Below, piece by piece: positions 11,616-18,698 of a stretch of 23,677 nucleotides of DNA. The stretch is from a virus. Below the pieces are notes generated by a model. It was given only the letters and a program-made list of their open reading frames with translations, was not told the origin of the DNA and ran no database searches. The DNA lies in the IMG/VR virus record IMGVR_UViG_3300045973_000287, positions 1-23,677 of that record; one strand, given 5' to 3'. The position numbers and the translations under genes are program-made. Each line of letters opens with the position of its first letter. Position 1 is the first letter of the stretch.

Positions 11616-14106
11616 GTTTGATTCCGTCCGACCAATCCGCGGCAAGGCGCCGGGTGACCAGTACAGCGACTGGATCGATGCACAGAGCACGGCCAACCTG
11701 CCGGCCGAATTGCCCGCTGCTCATCTATTGGACACCGAGGAAGCGCTCGAAGAGCACAAGCGCATGCTTGCCTGGTTCTACATGGAGCGCGAGATTCAGG
11801 CCGAAAACCGAATGGAAATGGCGCTCGATCATGGCTTTTACGATAACGAGCAGTGGGATCCGGATGACTCGGCCGAGCTGAAGGCTCGCGGGCAGATGCC
11901 CTTGGTGTTCAATGAAGTCGCGCCGATGGTCGATTGGATTATCGGCACCGAGCGCAGAACGCGCGTCGATTGGAATGTTCTGCCGCGTGCCGAGGATGAT
12001 GTCGAGGCGGCAGACACCAAGGAGAAGGTGCTCAAGTTCATTTCCGACATCAACCGCGTGCCATTCGCTCGCTCACGTGCGTTTGCTGATGCGGTGAAGG
12101 GCGGCATTGGCTGGGTTGATGATGGCGTGCGCGACGATCCGACGCAGGACGTTCTCTATTCGAAGTATGAAGACTGGCGCAACGTGTTGTGGGATTCGTC
12201 CTGCTACGAGCTCGACCTGTCCGACGCCCGCTATATTTTCCGCTGGCGCTGGGTGGATGAAGATATTGCGCTGATGATGTTCCCTGACCGCGCAAACCAG
12301 ATCCGCCAGGCCGTTGAAGATGCCGGCGCATTCTCCACGGAGAAGGAAGAGGATTCCTGGTACATGGGCGAATCGCTCAAGCAGCGCGAGCGCAGCGGCG
12401 TGGTCTACGCGGCCGGCGCCGGCGTGACGGTCGATGCCAAGCGCCGCCGTATCAAGCTGATCGAGTGCCAGTATCGCAAGCCGTGCATGTGCAAGCTGGT
12501 GTCGGATGGTCCGATGAAGGGGGCTTTCTTCAACGAGCACGACCGCGTGCTGGCCGAGAACGCCATGCGTCACGGCGCGACGATTGTCGATCGCGTGATG
12601 ATGCGGGTGCATGTGGCCGTCTTCACCGAGGCGCACTTGCTGTCGCTCGATCAATCCATCTTCCGCCACAACAAATTCGGCCTTACCCCAGTATGGTGCT
12701 ACCGCCGCGGGCGTGATCGCCTGCCGTATGGTGCTATTCGCCGTATCCGCGACGTACAGCAGGATCTGAACAAGCGCGCCAGCAAGGCTCTATTCATGCT
12801 GAATACGAACCAGATCATTGCAGAAGAGAATGCCGTCGATGACTGGAACCAGGCGCGCGACGAGGCCGACCGGCCCGATGGCGTGATCGTGAAGAAGAAG
12901 GGATCCGAGTTCGTCATTCGTCGCGACACCGACGCGGCGACCGGCCAGCTGCAAATGATGACGCTTGATGCGCAGTCCATCCAGAAGTCGGCCGGCGTAT
13001 CGAACGAGAATCTTGGGCGGCAGACAAATGCTGTATCCGGTGAAGCCATCAAGGCGCGCCAGTTACAAGGCAGCGTCGTTACAACAGAGCCGTTCGATAA
13101 CCTGCGCTACACCGTGCAAGTCCAGGGCGAGAAGCAATTAAGCCTGGCCGAGCAGTTCTACACCGAGGAAAAGGTTATCCGCCTCACCGGCAGCCGCGGG
13201 AAGATCGATTGGGTCAAGGTCAATCAGCCTGAGCTGCAGCCCGATGGCACTGTGCGCTACATCAATGACATCACGGCATCGCAAGCAGATTTTGTGGTTG
13301 CCGAGCAGGATTATTCCGGCACATTGCGACAGGTGATGTTTGACAGCCTTAACCAGATGGCTCAGCGACTGCCTCCCGAGGTTTCCATGCGGCTCATGAT
13401 CATCGCTATGGAATTCTCCGACCTGCCGAATAAGGATGAGATTGCCGACCAGATCCGCCAGATGACCGGCGAACGTGATCCTAACAAGGAAATGACACCG
13501 GAGGAGGCGCAGCAGATGGAGCAGCAGACCCAAATGCAGGGTGAGGCGCTACAGATGCAACGCGAGCAGGCAATGCTGGCGCTCGAAGAGGCTCGCGCCA
13601 AGGTCCGCGAACTCAATGCCAAGGCGGCCAAGATGGAAGCCGAGGCAGGCGGGCAGGGCGGTGGTATGCCACAGGAAATCGAGCAAGCAATCCGCCAGGT
13701 GCAGAGCCAGGCCGCCGACCAGATCGATCTCCTATCGCAGCAGCTGGCCAAGGCGCAGTCCGAACTTGCCAACCGCACGATGCAGATTTCGCGCGATGCC
13801 GACATCAAGCTTGAAGCGGCGCGCATCGATGCCGATGCTAAGGTCCGCGTTGCAGAGATTCAAGGCAAGGCCGACAAGCAAATCACTGCACTCGAACAGC
13901 GCATGGAATCTCTCGTTGCTGCACTCGAAACTAAGTTTGAAAAGAATCGTCCGGTACCCGAGCCGAATGTAGAAGCGAATCCCCAGCCGATCACCACGAA
14001 CATCCAGATTGATGCCAAGCAGGGCACGATCAAGAAGGAAATCAAGGTCGAGAATGACCAGGACGGCAACATCATCGGCGCGACTTCTACCGAGTCTGAT
14101 AAATGA
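11608..14106 (+). CDS. P22-type portal protein with extended coiled-coil C-terminus
   Basis: This encodes 832 aa. The core (about 40-560) resembles P22-like portals: WFYMEREIQAENRMEMALDH, the conserved patch RGQMPLVFNEVAPMVDWIIG, then PYGAIRRIRDVQQDLNKRASKA and the VSNENLGRQTNAVSGEAI region. Residues about 630-685 (QQMEQQTQMQGEALQMQREQ and on) and 693-785 are long heptad-like helices, reminiscent of the helical barrel of the P22 portal but rich in Gln/Ala, followed by a polar tail. It would form the dodecameric DNA gate at one capsid vertex. It overlaps the preceding gene and is followed by a terminator. Confidence 0.9.
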   Translation: MPEFDSVRPIRGKAPGDQYSDWIDAQSTANLPAELPAAHLLDTEEALEEHKRMLAWFYMEREIQAENRMEMALDHGFYDNEQWDPDDSAELKARGQMPLVFNEVAPMVDWIIGTERRTRVDWNVLPRAEDDVEAADTKEKVLKFISDINRVPFARSRAFADAVKGGIGWVDDGVRDDPTQDVLYSKYEDWRNVLWDSSCYELDLSDARYIFRWRWVDEDIALMMFPDRANQIRQAVEDAGAFSTEKEEDSWYMGESLKQRERSGVVYAAGAGVTVDAKRRRIKLIECQYRKPCMCKLVSDGPMKGAFFNEHDRVLAENAMRHGATIVDRVMMRVHVAVFTEAHLLSLDQSIFRHNKFGLTPVWCYRRGRDRLPYGAIRRIRDVQQDLNKRASKALFMLNTNQIIAEENAVDDWNQARDEADRPDGVIVKKKGSEFVIRRDTDAATGQLQMMTLDAQSIQKSAGVSNENLGRQTNAVSGEAIKARQLQGSVVTTEPFDNLRYTVQVQGEKQLSLAEQFYTEEKVIRLTGSRGKIDWVKVNQPELQPDGTVRYINDITASQADFVVAEQDYSGTLRQVMFDSLNQMAQRLPPEVSMRLMIIAMEFSDLPNKDEIADQIRQMTGERDPNKEMTPEEAQQMEQQTQMQGEALQMQREQAMLALEEARAKVRELNAKAAKMEAEAGGQGGGMPQEIEQAIRQVQSQAADQIDLLSQQLAKAQSELANRTMQISRDADIKLEAARIDADAKVRVAEIQGKADKQITALEQRMESLVAALETKFEKNRPVPEPNVEANPQPITTNIQIDAKQGTIKKEIKVENDQDGNIIGATSTESDK

Positions 14107-14128
14107 CCAATCAATTTTAATAATCAAG

Positions 14129-14150
14129 CTGCCTTCGGGCGGTTTTTATT
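14129..14150 (+). terminator. Rho-independent terminator after portal
   Basis: A short stem ctgcc / ggcgg closed by a TTCG tetraloop (14129-14142) is followed by TTTTT (14143-14147). It lies 22 nt after the portal stop and before the lysis cassette. Late read-through, or a separate promoter, would be needed to express the genes beyond it. Confidence 0.75.
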
Positions 14151-14169
14151 GCTCGGAGAAAACAAAAAA

Positions 14170-14475
14170 ATGCCAGATGACCTGCGAAAGCAAATCATTG
14201 AAGCCATCGCCGCGTCGGGTGACGAAAACTACAAGCGGCTTCTATTGCTGCTGTTGCGTGTCGAGGAAATATTTCTCGATAGAGTTGATGAATTGACGAA
14301 TCAACTAACTGTGCCAGTACAGGAGCATTCCGACGATCACGCATGGGTTAAGTCAAGTCGTGCTGCGGGCAGCAAGGTGAGCGCTGCAGGTTGGAAGATT
14401 CTCATCTCAATCGTGGAAAAAGGTGCGCTGGTTGCTGCTGGCGCGATTGCGCTGAAACTTACAGGAGGCGTCTGA
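14170..14475 (+). CDS. Small membrane protein of the lysis cassette
   Basis: This encodes 101 aa starting MPDDLRKQIIEAIAASGDEN, with GGAG 11 nt upstream. A soluble helical N-terminus is followed by a C-terminal hydrophobic helix (about 76-98, KILISIVEKGALVAAGAIAL). It lies 1 nt before a three-segment holin gene and could be a second holin, antiholin or pinholin. Only its position and the single membrane helix support this. Confidence 0.6.
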   Translation: MPDDLRKQIIEAIAASGDENYKRLLLLLLRVEEIFLDRVDELTNQLTVPVQEHSDDHAWVKSSRAAGSKVSAAGWKILISIVEKGALVAAGAIALKLTGGV

Positions 14476-14476
14476 C

Positions 14477-14977
14477 ATGTTCGAAACTGCAATCACATTC
14501 ATTGGTGGAACGGCTTTCCGCCTGATCTTCGGCTCGGTGATGGATTGGTTCAAGGCCAAGCAGGATCACCAGCACGAAATGGACATGCTGCGTATCCAGT
14601 CCGAGCTGGACGCGCAACGGCACAACCGCGACATGGAGCGCATTCAGATGCAATCCGCGCTGGCCGTGAAGGAGATTCAGGTCGTCGGCGATGTGGCTGA
14701 GCAGAAGGTGATGGCTGATGCCTTCCTGGAGGCGGTGAAGGCGACCGGTGTTAAAACAGGCATTGGCCTTGTCGATGCGTGGAATGCTTCGATTCGCCCG
14801 GCGGGGGCTACGTTCTCTCTGGTGGTATGGATCGGCTCGGTGATCGCGGCTTACTTCGCGGCTGATGCGGCGTTGGTGGCTTCCGGTGCCGTGCTTACCG
14901 ACTTCGACCGCTCTATGATTTCCGCCTTTCTCGGCGTATTCGTTGGCGACCGTATCCACAGCAAGGGCCGGCTGTGA
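14477..14977 (+). CDS. Holin, 3-TM type
   Basis: This encodes 166 aa. An N-terminal hydrophobic/amphipathic segment (1-25) is followed by a long charged helix (KAKQDHQHEMDMLRIQSELD to about residue 95). Two membrane helices follow (about 108-133, AGATFSLVVWIGSVIAAYFA; and 145-158, SMISAFLGVFVGDR). The pattern DAWNASIRP before the second segment and GVFVGDR at the end matches the GTA_holin_3TM group. It would form the inner-membrane hole that releases the endolysin encoded next (GTG overlap). Function is by family and context. Confidence 0.7.
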   Translation: MFETAITFIGGTAFRLIFGSVMDWFKAKQDHQHEMDMLRIQSELDAQRHNRDMERIQMQSALAVKEIQVVGDVAEQKVMADAFLEAVKATGVKTGIGLVDAWNASIRPAGATFSLVVWIGSVIAAYFAADAALVASGAVLTDFDRSMISAFLGVFVGDRIHSKGRL

Positions 14978-15420
14978 GCATCATTGACAGGCTGGCCAAT
15001 TTCTTCGCCTTGGCAAAGAAGTTTGAGGGCTGCCGGCTGATGCCTTACTACTGCCCGGCTGGCGTTCTGACCTGCGGCTGGGGCAGTACCGGGGCCGATG
15101 TATTCCCTGGCGTTGCTTGGACGCAGGAATACGCCGACAAGCGTCTGGCCCAAGATGCGGAGCGTTTTGCGCTCGGGGCGCTGGCCGCCTGTCCGGGTCT
15201 GGCCTTTGAGGATGACGCGAAGCTCTCGGCCGTCACCGACTTTGCGTACAACCTGGGGCTTGGCCGGCTGAAGGCATCAACGCTTCGCAAGCGGGTTAAT
15301 TCCCGGCAATGGGCAGCGGCCTGCGTCGAGCTTCATAAGTGGGTGAATGGCGGTGGTAGGCGGCTGCTGGGGCTTGTTCTTCGGCGCGAAGCCGAGGCAA
15401 AACTATTGATGGCGGTTTGA
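14974..15420 (+). CDS. Endolysin, GH24 lysozyme
   Basis: This encodes 148 aa from a GTG start that overlaps the holin stop (GTGA). The T4-type lysozyme catalytic triad is seen as Glu18-x8-Cys27-x5-Thr33 (KKFEGCRLMPYYC...LTCGWG), the E-C-T version of the usual E-D-T. The rest fits the GH24 fold (DFAYNLGLGRLKASTLRKRV; the end GLVLRREAEAKLL). There is no N-terminal membrane anchor, so it needs the holin to reach peptidoglycan. No Rz/Rz1 spanin pair is visible in the window. Confidence 0.9.
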   Translation: MSIIDRLANFFALAKKFEGCRLMPYYCPAGVLTCGWGSTGADVFPGVAWTQEYADKRLAQDAERFALGALAACPGLAFEDDAKLSAVTDFAYNLGLGRLKASTLRKRVNSRQWAAACVELHKWVNGGGRRLLGLVLRREAEAKLLMAV

Positions 15421-15474
15421 ATGACCTACCTCGAAAAAGTCCTGATCGCAATCGGCCAACTCACCGGCTATTGA
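15421..15474 (+). pseudogene. 17-codon remnant related to the 23051 gene
   Basis: Directly after the endolysin stop, a frame encodes MTYLEKVLIAIGQLTGY and stops. It resembles the N-terminus of the 74-aa protein at 23051 (MSLKNILIGIDQLANTLIGG): both have L-x-x-(V/I)-LI-x-I-x-QL. No ribosome site is seen. It looks like the broken stub of a gene of that family. A further open frame (about 15470-15535, IYLVAESRRREIKAKLRMDE) has no usual start. The rest of the gap to 15591 shows nothing else I recognise. Confidence 0.35.
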
Positions 15475-15591
15475 TATTTACCTGGTTGCAGAATCTCGGC
15501 GCCGGGAGATCAAGGCGAAGCTGCGAATGGACGAATAGGCTTTGCTTATCCTGCTGCTTGACTGACTGTCGCTGCAAGCATGGCATCGTGC

Positions 15592-15608
15592 CTTCCATTC
15601 AATGGAGG
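15592..15608 (+). promoter_or_regulatory. Hairpin enclosing the ribosome site of the 15614 gene
   Basis: cttccat (15592-15598) can pair with atggagg (15602-15608) around a 3-nt loop, using one G-U pair. This buries the GGAGG Shine-Dalgarno that serves the ATG at 15614. Translation might therefore be held low until something opens it. Confidence 0.4.
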
Positions 15609-15613
15609 CCGAC

Positions 15614-15808
15614 ATGGCAAAGAAAAGTTCTGCTGTAGCACTCACAGACGAAAACGAATGGCGCGTCGAGTCCGACCTGCGCACTCTGATCGAGGCCGAG
15701 CAAATCGAGAAGGATCCGAAGCGCATGAAGATGGTTCGTGCTCTGGCCAAGAAGCGAATGCTCGAAGTTGCCTCAGTTGCCGCCGAAGGCGGTAGCGAAG
15801 ACTGCTGA
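15614..15808 (+). CDS. Small charged phage protein
   Basis: This encodes 64 aa starting MAKKSSAVALTDENEWRVES, with GGAGG 5 nt upstream. An in-frame ATG at 15602 is less well placed. The product is helical and charged (DLRTLIEAEQIEKDPKRMKM, VRALAKKRMLEV) with no recognised family. It sits just ahead of the scaffold gene and is probably a late protein. Confidence 0.7.
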   Translation: MAKKSSAVALTDENEWRVESDLRTLIEAEQIEKDPKRMKMVRALAKKRMLEVASVAAEGGSEDC

Positions 15809-15828
15809 TTTCCAACCACACACAACCT

Positions 15829-15841
15829 GTCATGGAGTGAC
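15829..15841 (+). promoter_or_regulatory. Small hairpin with the scaffold Shine-Dalgarno in its loop
   Basis: gtca (15829-15832) pairs with tgac (15838-15841), placing tggag (15833-15837) in the loop. A GGA in the loop of a short stem at a ribosome site is the classic shape of a CsrA binding site, and a CsrA-like gene lies in the same operon. The stem is only 4 bp, so this is weak evidence. Confidence 0.3.
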
Positions 15842-15846
15842 TAAAC

Positions 15847-16761
15847 ATGGGTATTGAGCTCGACAAAGATATGGCCGCAACGCTGACCGAGGAAGAACTG
15901 GCAGCGATCAATGATTCTGAAATATCGGAGGAAGAACTTGCCTCGATGAAAGGCATTGCCGAAGGCGCGGGCGAAGACGACGAGGACGAAGACGATTCAG
16001 ATGGCGATCTTCCGGTAGAAAAACTAGCTGCGAAAGAGGCCGCCAAGACCGCCGTGGCCGATGATGAAAACACTGAATCGAACAACGATGATGCCGACGC
16101 GGAAGCATTCAAGCCGAAGTATCAGGCCCAGCTTCCGCAGGATTTCGCGGCGCAGATTGACTCGATCAAGACCGAGACGCGCACTCTGGCTCAGCAATTC
16201 AAGGAAGGTGACATCGACCTTGATGAATACAACATCAAGGTTGAGGCGCTGAATGAAAAGCGCGATGGTCTGATGCAGCAGAAGCTCAAGGCTGACATCT
16301 TTAGTGAAATGGATCACCAGACGGCCGAGCAGCAATGGCAATGGACGATCAACCAATTCACTTCGAAAACAGCGAAGAGCGAAGGCATTGATTACCGCAA
16401 GGATCAGGAGAAGGCGGCTGACCTGGATATTTTCGTCAAGCGCCTGGCCGAGAGCCCGGCCAATTCCGACAAGCCAATGGATTGGTTCCTGGTCGAAGCC
16501 CATAAGCGCGTCATGGCGCTGCATTGCATAGCCCAGACCGACGCCAGCGCACCGAAGGACAAGCTCAAGGAAGCCAAGGAGTCACGCAAGCCGCCGCTCG
16601 GTAATGCACCGAAGACGCTGGCCCAGGTTCCTGGTGGCGATGGTCCTGGCGATATGGGCAATGAGTTCAATGATCTCGACGGCCTGGATGGTATCGATCT
16701 GGAGTCCGCGATCGCCAAGATGACCCCGGCGCAGCGCGAGCGATTTGCCAAGGCAATGTAA
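15847..16761 (+). CDS. Capsid scaffolding protein
   Basis: This encodes 304 aa with GGAG about 9 nt upstream. The composition is that of a scaffold: an acidic N-terminus (GEDDEDEDDSDGD near 41-54), long predicted helices (QIDSIKTETRTLAQQFKEGD, DEYNIKVEALNEKRDGLMQQ), no cysteine-rich or catalytic motif, a Pro/Gly linker, and a C-terminal helix (DLESAIAKMTPAQRERFAKA). It lies just before the coat gene, the usual scaffold position. No sequence family is recognised with certainty; the function rests on composition and order. Its stop overlaps the CsrA-like gene (ATGA). Confidence 0.75.
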   Translation: MGIELDKDMAATLTEEELAAINDSEISEEELASMKGIAEGAGEDDEDEDDSDGDLPVEKLAAKEAAKTAVADDENTESNNDDADAEAFKPKYQAQLPQDFAAQIDSIKTETRTLAQQFKEGDIDLDEYNIKVEALNEKRDGLMQQKLKADIFSEMDHQTAEQQWQWTINQFTSKTAKSEGIDYRKDQEKAADLDIFVKRLAESPANSDKPMDWFLVEAHKRVMALHCIAQTDASAPKDKLKEAKESRKPPLGNAPKTLAQVPGGDGPGDMGNEFNDLDGLDGIDLESAIAKMTPAQRERFAKAM

Positions 16762-16952
16762 TGACCGAGCCGCTATCTCGCCTGATTGTCGATGTTCGCC
16801 CGGGTGAAGTGCTTTGCACATCGCTCGGGGTATCGATTGAACTGGTGCAGAAGAGCGGGCAGCTTGCCCGGCTTCGCGTTACAGCGCCTCGCGATGTGAA
16901 GATCGAGAAGCAGGGCACACCGAACAATCACGTTGCAAGCATGGCAATGTAG
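16761..16952 (+). CDS. CsrA-like RNA-binding protein
   Basis: This encodes 63 aa and overlaps the scaffold stop by ATGA. Its first 50 residues align by eye with CsrA: VRPGEVL for the RRVGETL turn, VSIELVQKSGQLARLRVTAP for the strand pair ending in (N/T)AP, and RDVKIEKQ for KEVAVHRE. The key CsrA RNA-binding arginine (E. coli Arg44) is Lys here, a mild change. CsrA dimers bind GGA motifs in mRNA leaders and block or open ribosome sites. The next gene, coat, has two GGA motifs and an occluded ribosome site just downstream, so it is the obvious target. Scaffold, in the same operon, is a second candidate. RNA binding is inferred. Confidence 0.65.
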   Translation: MTEPLSRLIVDVRPGEVLCTSLGVSIELVQKSGQLARLRVTAPRDVKIEKQGTPNNHVASMAM

Positions 16953-16980
16953 CAAATGCAGGTAAAGCTGTGGCGCGCAG

Positions 16981-17020
16981 GAAGTGCTCCATGAACAAAG
17001 TAATTTTCTAGGAGTACTTC
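16981..17020 (+). promoter_or_regulatory. RNA stem that encloses the coat ribosome-binding site
   Basis: gaagtgctcc (16981-16990) pairs over all 10 positions (one G-U) with ggagtacttc (17011-17020) around a 20-nt loop. The 3' arm contains the GGAG Shine-Dalgarno and ends 1 nt before the coat ATG at 17022. As folded, coat translation should be blocked. GGA motifs lie at 16980-16982 and 17011-17013, 31 nt apart. Confidence 0.6.
16991..17011 (+). CDS. Candidate six-codon leader peptide MNKVIF
   Basis: ATG at 16991 is followed by five sense codons and TAG at 17009-17011, giving MNKVIF. AGGA at 16979-16982 lies 8 nt before the ATG, an excellent ribosome site. A ribosome starting here would cover the 5' arm of the coat stem (16981-16990) and would stop exactly on the coat Shine-Dalgarno, freeing it for re-initiation at 17022. 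It is too short for any family evidence; the arrangement alone suggests a translated leader. Confidence 0.35.
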   Translation: MNKVIF

Positions 17021-17021
17021 A

Positions 17022-18137
17022 ATGGCACGCACTATTGTTGGCGTCAATGACGCCAAATCCGTGAAGCGTTGGGCCGGTCTGTTGGCTTACGATACTTCGC
17101 AAAAGTCCTATTTCAATCAGCGATTCATGGGTCGCGGCGCCGAAGCCGAAGTGCCCATCCAGATCCTGACCGATCTTGAGTCCGATGCTGGCGAACAGAT
17201 CAGCTATGATCTGCTGGCCGAGCTCAAGATGGCGCCGGTCGAAGGTGAAGACACCCTCGAAGGCAAGGAAGAATCGCAGAAGTTCTACACCGATGCGATC
17301 TACATCGATCAGGCGCGCTGCGGCGTGAATACCGGTGGCCGTATGACGCGCAAGCGCACGCTGCACAACCTGCGCGAGAAGGCCAAGCGCCAGCAATCCA
17401 GCTGGTGGGGCCGTTTGATGGATGAAATCCTGTTCATCTACCTTTCCGGCGCTCGCGGTATCAATGCCAATTTCCTGTTGCCGACCGGCTATACCGGCCG
17501 CGCCAACAACGCCCTCGTTACTCCGGACAGCAATCACATACTGTACGGCAATGATGCCACGGCCTTCAACAACATCGACGCGACCGACAAGTTCGACTTA
17601 CGCCTGGTTGATCGCGCGAAGACCAAGGCCGACGCGCAGGGCGGCGGCGCTACCAGTATCCCAGTCCTGCAGCCTTGCAAGATCGATGGCAACGAAACCT
17701 TCGTTTGCGTCATGCACACCTTCCAAGAAGATGACTTGCGCGCCAATACGAATACCGGCCAGTGGATGGACATCCAGAAGGCTGCCGCTTCTGCTGAAGG
17801 TCGCAACAATCCGCTGTTCAAGGGTTCGCTTGGCATATACCGCGGCGTGATCCTGCACAGCCACCGAAATGCCATCCGTTTCAACACGGCCGGCGCTGGC
17901 GGTAACGTGGAATCCGCTCGCGGTCTGTTCCTCGGCTCCCAGGCCGCTGTCGTTGCCTTCGGTTCACCGGGTACCAATCTGCGCTTTGACTGGCACGAAG
18001 AAACCCGCGACAACGGAGACAAGGTAGTTATATCAACGTCATCAATCTTCGGCGTCAAGAAGGTGTCATTCAACACTGATGTTGGCATGCAAGACTTCGG
18101 CGCTTTCGCGCTGGATACCGCTGCCGCATCCCGCTAA
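17022..18137 (+). CDS. Major capsid protein (Phage_capsid_3 / N4 gp56-like)
   Basis: This encodes 371 aa beginning MARTIVGVNDAKSVKRWAGL. Family-like segments are SQKSYFNQRFMGRGAEAEVP, ISYDLLAELKM, the RQQSSWWGRLMDEILFIYLSG helix with GARG, and VCVMHTFQEDDLR. The length and order (after scaffold, before a Gly/Ala-rich decoration-like protein) fit a HK97-fold coat of the N4 gp56-like family, where the scaffold is a separate protein. The start has GGAG 7 nt upstream, inside an RNA stem. Coat should be the most abundant late product, which makes the closed ribosome site notable. Confidence 0.88.
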   Translation: MARTIVGVNDAKSVKRWAGLLAYDTSQKSYFNQRFMGRGAEAEVPIQILTDLESDAGEQISYDLLAELKMAPVEGEDTLEGKEESQKFYTDAIYIDQARCGVNTGGRMTRKRTLHNLREKAKRQQSSWWGRLMDEILFIYLSGARGINANFLLPTGYTGRANNALVTPDSNHILYGNDATAFNNIDATDKFDLRLVDRAKTKADAQGGGATSIPVLQPCKIDGNETFVCVMHTFQEDDLRANTNTGQWMDIQKAAASAEGRNNPLFKGSLGIYRGVILHSHRNAIRFNTAGAGGNVESARGLFLGSQAAVVAFGSPGTNLRFDWHEETRDNGDKVVISTSSIFGVKKVSFNTDVGMQDFGAFALDTAAASR

Positions 18138-18149
18138 TAGGAGGCCGAC

Positions 18150-18620
18150 ATGGCTTTTACCAATAGCAATGATGTGATCGCTGGCCGCACGCCGGTTATC
18201 TTCCCATCCGGCATCGAAGTAGTCGCGATGCGTTTCACGCTGGCGATGGCTATCGTTGATCTGGCCCTGAACTCCATTGGCCAGATCGGCACCCTGCCGG
18301 CTGGCTGCGTTCCGGTCGAGGTTCGTGTCGATGGATCCGACATGGATTCCGGCGCGGGTGCTGCGGTGTTCCAGGTTGGTATCCTCGATGCGGCCGGCAC
18401 CTCGATTTCCTCTGCCGCAGCCGATGGCGGCGGTGCCTGGGGCGATACCGGTGCGGCAGTGGCAACGGCTTTCGACAAGCCGCTGACGCGCACCCTGAAC
18501 AACATTGCCAGCGTCGTGAAGTCTGATTCTGATCGCAAGATCGGCGTCAAGGTTACGACTGCACCGAGCACGGCAGTTGCCGGAACTCTTGGCGTGACCG
18601 TGTTCTACAAGGCCGCCTAA
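18150..18620 (+). CDS. Probable head decoration or minor structural protein
   Basis: This encodes 156 aa with AGGAGG 5-6 nt before the ATG. The sequence is rich in Ala, Gly, Ser and Val with many predicted strands (EVVAMRFTLAMAIVDLALNS, AVFQVGILDAAGTSISSAAA, LGVTVFYKAA), typical of phage beta-sandwich surface proteins. It follows the coat gene by 12 nt and precedes a terminator, so it is made with coat, probably in similar amounts. No family is recognised. Confidence 0.65.
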   Translation: MAFTNSNDVIAGRTPVIFPSGIEVVAMRFTLAMAIVDLALNSIGQIGTLPAGCVPVEVRVDGSDMDSGAGAAVFQVGILDAAGTSISSAAADGGGAWGDTGAAVATAFDKPLTRTLNNIASVVKSDSDRKIGVKVTTAPSTAVAGTLGVTVFYKAA

Positions 18621-18654
18621 GTAGCCGCATCCCCTCCTTGATGGAGTATAGGCG

Positions 18655-18687
18655 GGGGGAATTCACAAGATTCCCCCGTTTTATTTT
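18655..18687 (+). terminator. Rho-independent terminator after the capsid genes
   Basis: An 8-bp stem (gggggaat 18655-18662 with attccccc 18670-18677) and a 7-nt loop are followed by gttttatttt. It would limit expression of the downstream connector and fibre genes relative to coat. Confidence 0.8.
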
Positions 18688-18698
18688 CGGAGTAAGAA

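Noticed and set aside
15580-15795. 71-codon frame starting at 15580
   Set aside because: A shadow of the 64-aa gene at 15614, which has the GGAGG ribosome site.
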